From Thermoplasmatota archaeon (lineage in GTDB: Archaea > Thermoplasmatota > E2 > JACPAO01 > JAHFTW01): a DNA stretch of 10,493 nt. Position 1 is the first letter of the stretch; every line of letters starts with the position of its first letter. Below, one piece after another: positions 5,699 to 10,493 of the stretch. The DNA lies in assembly GCA_028289805.1 (NCBI GenBank), contig JANQNI010000023.1, positions 1 through 10,493 of the forward strand, given 5' to 3'. The position numbers were made by a program, and so were the translations under genes. Under the pieces are notes generated by a model. The model was not told the DNA's origin. It was given only the letters and a program-made list of their open reading frames with translations, and did not search any database.

Positions 5699-6949
5699 TC
5701 AGGTACGGATGGACAGGACGTATCCCGTCGCCACGGACACCTCGACCAACACTCCGTCTGGGAACCGCAGCGCGGCCGTGATGCGGTGGTCGGGTGAGGG
5801 GTGGCTGTTTTCGCCCTTCCTGAGCAGGAAGGCCGCACTCGCGTCCTCGGGGTTCCGGTCTACGGCGTCCGCCGCGCGCGCAAGGACGGCATCCCATGCG
5901 GCGAGGGGGAGGTCCCAGTCCGTGTCCATGGACTCCAAGCCGGTGTCCTCCACTTCGCCGAAGGCGAGGGCCACGTGCTCGCTTGGGATGCCCGGTTCTG
6001 CGGTTCCTCGCGTCGTGAACGTGGCTGCGACGCCTGAAGGGTCCAGGAACGTCACGGTACTCCCTGTCTGTCCTATGGGAATTTCCGTGTCGAGGGCCTC
6101 CATCCTTCCGTAGCCCACGACGCCCCCGATGAGCCGGGCCTCGGGATGGTCCCTGTGCCATGTGATCCACTGGGGGCTTCGTTCGACCGCGTCAAGGACG
6201 GCTTGGAGCGAGTGTTGGGGGCTCGTGCCGTCGGGTTCGCAGGCAATATCTCGGCAGGCGGGCGCCGTTGGTAGCGTGGGGGGTTTGGGGTCCGGCGGGG
6301 GCAGGGGTGTGGGCTCGGAGCCCTCGTGTTGGGTCCGTTCGAGCAGGAGCCACCTGGGTTCGCCTTCGACGCTGACGTTCACGCGCTGCGCCAGCAGTCC
6401 GGTGCCCGCGTAGTGGGCCTCCGTGCGCAGGACGTGCCCCTCCGGCAACGCGAGGTCGCAGTCCCTCCGGCAAGGGGTCTGGGCGATCCATCCGCTCCCC
6501 TCTCGCCACACGGCACCGTCGGCCGTCGCGTGGGTCTCGGCAAGCGGCAGGGGGGATGGGACCAACACCCGCCACGGGAATTCGGCATTGGCGAAGGGGG
6601 TCATCTCGAGCGAGGAGGTCGCCATCCATGCCTCGGCCCCCGCAGGGAACCATGTGCCTTTCTCGCTGGATGCGGAGCGGACCGAGCCGTCGCTGGCCAG
6701 GCGGGCCTGGAACGACATGTCTGGAAACGTATCGCGCGAGGCGTTGCCTTGGAACGCAATGTTCCAGTCTGTCCCTTGGGCCTCCACGGTCAACATTCCC
6801 AGCGGTCCAAAGGGGTCACGGACGGAGTACGTCGCGGTCTCCGAGACGAGGGGCGTGACGTGGGTCGTCGGCTCCGTGCTTGCCTCCTCCGCAGTCAGGC
6901 AACCCGCCAGCAAAGGCATCAGTACGATGAGGGTGCAGGTCCGATTCAT
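5699..6949 (-). CDS. Large secreted lipoprotein, two-domain, unknown function
   Basis: This 416-residue protein begins with a lipoprotein signal (MNRT, hydrophobic run, lipobox LAGC, Cys17). A mature N-terminal domain (about 40-205) is beta-rich and holds the pair C160/C164. A Pro-rich linker (PTPLPPPDPKPPTLP, 213-227) separates it from a C-terminal domain (about 245-416) with C232/C237 at its edge. The C-terminal part alternates helices (AVLDAVERSPQW; AWDAVLARAADAV) with strands. It ends FPDGVLVEVSVATGYVLSI, which resembles the strand-turn-strand ending of PepSY domains; that likeness is weak. It starts 39 bases after the stop of the 201-residue exported protein, so the two form an operon. 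Codon use is looser than in flanking genes (GTA, CCT, TTG, GGT and ACT in the first 20 codons), suggesting a different history. No family is recognised. Confidence 0.75.
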   Translation of the reverse strand: MNRTCTLIVLMPLLAGCLTAEEASTEPTTHVTPLVSETATYSVRDPFGPLGMLTVEAQGTDWNIAFQGNASRDTFPDMSFQARLASDGSVRSASSEKGTWFPAGAEAWMATSSLEMTPFANAEFPWRVLVPSPLPLAETHATADGAVWREGSGWIAQTPCRRDCDLALPEGHVLRTEAHYAGTGLLAQRVNVSVEGEPRWLLLERTQHEGSEPTPLPPPDPKPPTLPTAPACRDIACEPDGTSPQHSLQAVLDAVERSPQWITWHRDHPEARLIGGVVGYGRMEALDTEIPIGQTGSTVTFLDPSGVAATFTTRGTAEPGIPSEHVALAFGEVEDTGLESMDTDWDLPLAAWDAVLARAADAVDRNPEDASAAFLLRKGENSHPSPDHRITAALRFPDGVLVEVSVATGYVLSIRT

Positions 6950-6988
6950 GGTCTGGTCTCAGTCGATGGAGGGTGGAGGGGATGCCCC

Positions 6989-7594
6989 TTACGGGCAGGG
7001 GGTCGCGTTGGTCGTGCCGGTCCCGGAACCGAATCCGTTGCCCCCGTAATCGAACCGAATCTCCAGGTCGCCTGAGAGGATGGCTTCCCGGAGCCCTTCG
7101 AGGGTCGGGGGGAGTTCGACATCGTCGGAAACCAGCCTCTCCAACACGTCCATCGTCACAGCGGTGATGGTGGTCGGGTCGAGGTATCCGGACGCGCTCA
7201 CGCTGGTCTCGGCGCTCGCGTAGGTTCCGCGGGGTCCACTGAAGCCGGCGCCGTCCGCGATGAACGTGAGGCCTAGGTACTGCCAGGCTCCGACCGCACC
7301 ACCCCCGTTGCCGTCGTATGCAGCCTCCCCATTGACGCTGCCGGAGAGGGTCAGTTTGTGGACGTCGATGCGGTCTCCATCGCAGGTCCGCATGGCATCA
7401 TACTTGTGGAGGTATCCTCCAGAGGTTAGCGGGTCTTGGAGGGCGGCGGCGCCTCCGACCGAAAGAACTGCGGAACCGGTGTGGACGCCTCCATCGGATT
7501 GTTCAACTACGAACTGGGGTGCGGCCGTGGCGCCCTGGGCAGAGAACAGAAGCGCAGTGAGCAGGAGCGTAGTCTGAGTCTTCATGCAACTCAT
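6989..7594 (-). CDS. Small exported protein, unknown function
   Basis: This 201-residue protein begins with a Sec signal (MKTQTTLLLTALLFSAQGATAAP), with a likely cut after ATA. Two starts are possible: ATG at 7594 (MSCMKTQ) or ATG at 7585. The first was chosen because an A-rich TATA-like patch lies about 30 bases before it. The mature protein is rich in Gly, Ser, Thr and Ala, with short beta segments (FVVEQSDGG, RIDVHKLTLSGSVNG, QYLGLTFIADGAGF), one amphipathic region (TMDVLERLVSDDVELPPTLEGLREAIL, split about residues 147-173) and a Gly/Asn/Thr-rich end (GGNGFGSGTGTTN). Cysteines are C71 and C200. There is no lipobox and no C-terminal anchor, so it is probably released or assembled outside the cell. 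It is first of a two-gene operon with the large lipoprotein and shares its lower GC content. No family is recognised. Confidence 0.7.
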   Translation of the reverse strand: MSCMKTQTTLLLTALLFSAQGATAAPQFVVEQSDGGVHTGSAVLSVGGAAALQDPLTSGGYLHKYDAMRTCDGDRIDVHKLTLSGSVNGEAAYDGNGGGAVGAWQYLGLTFIADGAGFSGPRGTYASAETSVSASGYLDPTTITAVTMDVLERLVSDDVELPPTLEGLREAILSGDLEIRFDYGGNGFGSGTGTTNATPCP

Positions 7595-7617
7595 GGGGGC
7601 ATCAAAGATCTCTGGAA

Positions 7618-7629
7618 CTTACCTTTTTC
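7618..7629 (-). promoter_or_regulatory. TATA-like patch before the exported-protein operon
   Basis: On the minus strand GAAAAAGGTAAG is the most A-rich run in this region and is centred about 30 bases before the ATG at 7594. It fits a TATA/BRE region for a leaderless transcript, though its sequence is not canonical. It lies in the 54-base gap after trkH. Confidence 0.35.
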
Positions 7630-7648
7630 GGGGCTCTGTGGGGACTTC

Positions 7649-9160
7649 CTAGTTCTTCCAGCTCTCGGGCGAGAACAGGATCAGCGCCGTGAAGATCTCC
7701 AGCCTGCCGAACCACATCCACAGCGCCAGCAGCGCCTTGCTGCTAGGCAGCAGTTCGGCGTAGTTGCGGGTGGGTCCGACGACGCCGAGGGCGGGGCCCA
7801 TGTTCGAGAGGGCGCTGATGCTGGCGCCGGCGGCGTCGACGGCACCCAGCAGGGGGTCGGTGGTGGCGAGGATGAGGGTGCCGAGCATCATCAGGGCGAC
7901 GTAGCTGAAGAAGAAGGCCACCACGGCGAGCAGGGTGCCCTCCTGGAGGACCTTGCCGCCGAGGCGCACGGGGACGACGGCCTTGGGGTGGACGAGCTTC
8001 ATCAGTTCCCGCCGGACGATCTTGAAGAGGATGAGGATGCGCACGTGCTTCATGCCGCCGGAGGTGCTGCCGGCGGCGCCGCCGGTGACCATGATCAGCA
8101 GCAGCAGGAGCTTGGCGGCGGGGTGCCAGGCGTCGAAGTCGGCGGTGCCGAAGCCGCTGCTGGTGGCGAGGCTGGCGACGCTGAAGGCGCTGCCGCGCAA
8201 CGCCTCGACGGCGTCCATGCCGGCGCGCACGAGGATGCCGGTGACGGCGAGGGTGCCCAGGACGACGGTGGAGATGTAGAACCGGAACTCGGCGTCCCGG
8301 ACGAGTTGCCTCCAGTCGCCGCGCAGGGCGTGGTAGTGGAGGGTGAAGTTGGTGCCGGAGATCAGCATGAACAGGATGACGACGGCCTCGAAGATCCAGG
8401 AGTCGAAGTAGGCCATGCTGGTGCTGTGGTTGCTGAATCCGCCCGTGGCGATGGTGGTGAAGGTGTGCAGCAGCGCCTCGTAGAACGCCTCCTTCGCGCC
8501 GAAGCCGTCGCCCAGCAGCAGTCCGAGCAGGATGACGAACAGGACGACGGTGAAGAGGAGGTAGATACCCCACAGGCTCTTGGCGGTCTGGGCCAGCCGG
8601 GGCCGCAGGCGGGTGACGCTCGGGCCGGGCGCCTCCGCCTGGAGCAACTGGATGCCGCCCTGGGTGAGGCGGGCCAGGACGGCGACGGACAGGACGATGA
8701 TGCCCATGCCGCCGATGTACTGCATCAGGGCGCGCCAGATGTGGACGCTGGGGCTGACGGCCTCCAGGTCGCCGATGACCGTGCTGCCGGTGGTGGTGAT
8801 GCCGCTCATCGCCTCGAAGAAGGCGTCGATGGGGGAGGTCAGGGTGCCCGAGAGCAGGAACGGCAGCCCCGAGAGCACCACGAGGACCATCCAGCCGATG
8901 CCGACGGTCAGGTACGCCTCCCGGTCGGCCAGGTCCTCGTGGGCGACGCGGCGGGCGCCGAAGCGCAGGAACTCCCCCACCAGGTACGTGGTGAGGCCGG
9001 AGGCGACGAAGACGAGGGCGTCGCGGGGGACGGTGACGCCGGCGACGCGCGTCTGCGCGGGGTCGTAGGCCAGCGACGCCAGGAGAGGCACGACGAAGGC
9101 CAGCGCGTAGAGGCGCGTGATGCTCCCGACGGCCCCGACGACGCGCAGCGGACGCAGCAC
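7649..9160 (-). CDS. trkH: TrkH/KtrB-family potassium transporter, membrane subunit
   Basis: This 503-residue polytopic membrane protein imports K+ as the channel-like subunit of a Trk/Ktr system. All four pore loops are seen, each with its filter glycine: TTTGST (122-127), TIATGGF (236-242), TSSGFGT (333-339) and SNMGPA (452-457). GGAAGSTSGGMK (360-371) is the gating loop of the third repeat, as in TrkH. The length is typical of the family. The start is set at the GTG at 9160, giving MLRPLRVVGAVGS directly before helix 1. The frame is open up to 9325, but that longer form would add an Arg/Pro-rich tail and overlap the next gene by about 98 bases. TTG at 9187 is an alternative start. It lies 67 bases after the exported protein gene on the same strand and might be co-transcribed. 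No TrkA/KtrA regulatory subunit is in the window. Confidence 0.93.
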   Translation of the reverse strand: MLRPLRVVGAVGSITRLYALAFVVPLLASLAYDPAQTRVAGVTVPRDALVFVASGLTTYLVGEFLRFGARRVAHEDLADREAYLTVGIGWMVLVVLSGLPFLLSGTLTSPIDAFFEAMSGITTTGSTVIGDLEAVSPSVHIWRALMQYIGGMGIIVLSVAVLARLTQGGIQLLQAEAPGPSVTRLRPRLAQTAKSLWGIYLLFTVVLFVILLGLLLGDGFGAKEAFYEALLHTFTTIATGGFSNHSTSMAYFDSWIFEAVVILFMLISGTNFTLHYHALRGDWRQLVRDAEFRFYISTVVLGTLAVTGILVRAGMDAVEALRGSAFSVASLATSSGFGTADFDAWHPAAKLLLLLIMVTGGAAGSTSGGMKHVRILILFKIVRRELMKLVHPKAVVPVRLGGKVLQEGTLLAVVAFFFSYVALMMLGTLILATTDPLLGAVDAAGASISALSNMGPALGVVGPTRNYAELLPSSKALLALWMWFGRLEIFTALILFSPESWKN

Positions 9161-9227
9161 GGGCGGGACGACGGGGCTCCTGCCCAAGAGGCTTCGCTCC
9201 CGGTTCCGGGGTTGCGCCCCGTGGCCG

Positions 9228-10109
9228 TCACGGCGCGCGTCGGCGCAGGACGGATCCGGCCGCCGCCAGGACGGCCCCGGCGAGCACCGCTGCCCCAGGG
9301 GCCGGCGCACCCACGCCCGCGCCACCGGCGCTCGGCGTCACCTCGATGACGGGCCGCGTCGCCAGCGCCCACGCCGCGTCGTCGCCGTCGTGGTCGAGCC
9401 ACAGCAGCACGTCCTGCCGCCCGTCGGCCGGCGCCGTCATGGTGTACGTGAAGCAGCCGGTCCAGCGGGCGCTGCCGCGGCAGTGGGGGTCCTCTTGCGG
9501 GGAGAACGTCCACGTCTGCCGCGTGGATGCGTCGCCGAACACCTCGGCGTGCACCGTGACCGTCTCCAGCTCCGTGCCGTTCCAGGCGAACGCCTGCGGC
9601 ACCAGCGTCACGTCGAAGGACACCGCGTCGCCCGCCTCGGCCAGGGCGTTCATCCACACGGGGCCCGGCGTGATGCGGGTGCCCTTGACGGGGCACAGGC
9701 ACGTCTGGTCGAAGTAGACGCGCACCGTCGCGTTGGCCTCCCCCGTGTTGTTGAGGCGCAGGGCGGGGAAGTCCGTGTGCGGCAGCGTCCACGTCGCCCA
9801 CGCGTCGGCGCCGGAGAGGGACGTGGGGCCGACCGCGTCGCCCGACTGGACCAGCGTCGCCTCGACGGTGCCGTCCACCTCGGCGCGCGCCAGGACGTGC
9901 CACCCCTCCTCCAGGGGGCAGCCCTCGAAGGCCATCACCCGCTCGGCGCCCTCGCCCGGCGCCAGTTCCAGTTCCCACAGGACCAGGTGGCGCCACGCGC
10001 CGTCCCCCACGGGGTCGTCGCAGGTGCGTTCGTGCTCGCCGTGGGCGACGGCGCCGGGCAGGACGGCCAGCAGGCCCAGGATGGCGAGGCACGCCAGGAA
10101 GCGGTCCAC
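9228..10109 (-). CDS. Exported cysteine-containing protein with PAPG-CTERM-like sorting tail
   Basis: This 293-residue protein starts at a GTG (10109) that begins a clear signal peptide ending in AVAHGEHE. Six cysteines follow in the mature part: C30, C64, C137, C139 (TCLCP), C210 and C219. This even number suggests disulfides. N-glycosylation sequons occur at N120, N126 and N177. The domain is beta-rich, with an immunoglobulin-like or jelly-roll feel, and is not assignable. The C-terminus is striking: a Gly/Ala linker (PSAGGAGVGAPAPG, 259-272), a short hydrophobic helix (273-287) and RRRAP. This is the three-part plan of PGF-CTERM and related archaeosortase signals, with PAPG in the motif position. 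It ends 67 bases before trkH on the same strand. The AAGCTTG patch about 28 bases upstream may be its TATA element, in a promoter region shared with the divergent oxidoreductase. Confidence 0.78.
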   Translation of the reverse strand: MDRFLACLAILGLLAVLPGAVAHGEHERTCDDPVGDGAWRHLVLWELELAPGEGAERVMAFEGCPLEEGWHVLARAEVDGTVEATLVQSGDAVGPTSLSGADAWATWTLPHTDFPALRLNNTGEANATVRVYFDQTCLCPVKGTRITPGPVWMNALAEAGDAVSFDVTLVPQAFAWNGTELETVTVHAEVFGDASTRQTWTFSPQEDPHCRGSARWTGCFTYTMTAPADGRQDVLLWLDHDGDDAAWALATRPVIEVTPSAGGAGVGAPAPGAAVLAGAVLAAAGSVLRRRAP

Positions 10110-10130
10110 GGACGCGCCGAGGCGGGTGGG

Positions 10131-10156
10131 GCCATCAAGCTTGCGCGCCGGGCGCG
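10131..10156. promoter_or_regulatory. Divergent promoter region
   Basis: The 68-base gap 10110-10177 separates two divergent genes. Its only A/T-rich patch, CATCAAGCTTG (10132-10142), fits the -27 position of the minus-strand gene (GTG at 10109) better than the plus-strand one (ATG at 10178, about 40 bases away). CGCGCC (10144-10149) and GGCGCG (10151-10156) form a short inverted repeat beside it; in such GC-rich DNA this may be chance. Confidence 0.3.
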
Positions 10157-10177
10157 TGCCCCGACGACACTGATTTC

Positions 10178-10493
10178 ATGCGCCCCCCGCGTGCCGCCCC
10201 CGTGCCCGACTTCGACGTCGCCGTCGTGGGCGGCGGTCCCGCCGGCCTGCACGCCGCCTGGAAGACCGCCCTCCTGTTTCGCACCGCCGTCCTGTTCGAC
10301 AAGGGCCGCCGCCACAGCCGCATCTACTGGTCGCCGCGCGTGGAGAACCTCCCCGGCAGGCGGGGCACGGCGGGCCGCGACCTGGTGGCGCGGGGCTACG
10401 AGGACATCCGGGCCTACGAGGAGCACGTCGGGCGGCGGTTCGTCACCGTCCACGAGGACACGAACGTCACCGCCCTGCGGCGCGGCGATGGGG
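10178..10493 (+). CDS. FAD/NAD(P)-dependent oxidoreductase, thioredoxin-reductase-like (3' partial)
   Basis: The gene runs off the right edge; 105 codons are visible. After a 10-residue leader (MRPPRAAPVP) comes the dinucleotide-binding fold: FDVAVVGGGPAGLHAAW, with GGGPAG at residues 18-23 as the GxGxxG loop. A second strand VLFDKG (residues 38-43) ends in an acidic residue. PRVENLPGRRGTAGRDL (residues 53-69) matches the VENFPG region of thioredoxin reductases and their relatives. Further on, VTVHEDTNVTALRRGDG is the strand pair before the NAD(P) domain. The redox CxxC motif, if any, would lie beyond the window, so a true thioredoxin reductase cannot be told from the CxxC-less ferredoxin/flavodoxin-NADP reductase-like or TrxR-like family. 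The ATG at 10178 has no Shine-Dalgarno. It is divergent from the CTERM-type gene. Confidence 0.85.
   Translation, partial: MRPPRAAPVPDFDVAVVGGGPAGLHAAWKTALLFRTAVLFDKGRRHSRIYWSPRVENLPGRRGTAGRDLVARGYEDIRAYEEHVGRRFVTVHEDTNVTALRRGDG

Noticed and set aside
5005..5838. In-frame upstream extension of the small lipoprotein
   Set aside because: It crosses the tRNA gene and the winged-helix gene on the opposite strand and would hide the lipoprotein signal.
9161..9325. Longer N-terminus for TrkH starting at 9325
   Set aside because: It would add an Arg/Pro-rich stretch with no transmembrane character and overlap the end of the upstream gene by about 98 bases. The GTG at 9160 gives the usual family N-terminus.
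7436..9349. 637-codon open frame on the plus strand over trkH
   Set aside because: It is antisense to an unmistakable trkH. Its product is low-complexity Gly/Glu/Gln/Asp, the mirror of hydrophobic codons.
10123..10134. GGTGGGGCCA near 10127 repeats the 3' end of tRNA-Pro, as a possible attachment-site repeat
   Set aside because: The match is only about 10 bases of G/C-rich sequence, the segment between holds trkH, and no integrase is present.

Overview
The window looks like chromosomal DNA from a very GC-rich archaeon. The reasons are: a tandem winged-helix regulator of archaeal type; a tRNA-Pro with no encoded CCA; surface proteins full of N-glycosylation sequons; a secreted protein ending in a PxPG/hydrophobic/RRR tail like archaeal CTERM sorting signals; TATA-like elements about 27-30 bases before start codons with almost no leader or Shine-Dalgarno; and several GTG starts. 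A high-GC member of the Thermoplasmatota is my best guess, but this is inference and no marker gene here settles it.

Layout, left to right. 1-759 (+): a ferritin-like diiron protein, probably cut by the left edge. 840-2291 (+): a glycosylated, membrane-anchored surface protein of unknown role. Tail to tail with it lies a compact four-gene operon read leftwards from 4367: a dUTPase/dCTP-deaminase-family protein that lacks the deaminase glutamate, a YkgJ-type cysteine-cluster protein, a 3-helix membrane protein and a tandem winged-helix regulator (2285-3064). 4546-5004 (-): a small lipoprotein. 5093-5165 (+): tRNA-Pro(UGG). 5378-5653 (+): a small winged-helix protein whose TATA-like box is framed by a perfect inverted repeat.

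The stretch from about 5166 to 7648 has visibly lower GC and relaxed third codon positions. It carries two unrecognised exported proteins in tandem on the minus strand (7594-6989, then 6949-5699) and may be an accessory segment beside the tRNA. Beyond it are a TrkH-type potassium channel/transporter subunit (9160-7649, -), an exported cysteine-containing protein with a CTERM-like tail (10109-9228, -), and divergently the start of an FAD/NAD(P) oxidoreductase of the thioredoxin-reductase type (10178 to the right edge).

Two themes stand out: envelope proteins (five exported or anchored proteins plus TrkH) and regulators with possible operators placed on or next to their core promoters. There is no CRISPR array, insertion sequence or rRNA. 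The very high GC content makes long false open frames antisense to nearly every gene; these were set aside.
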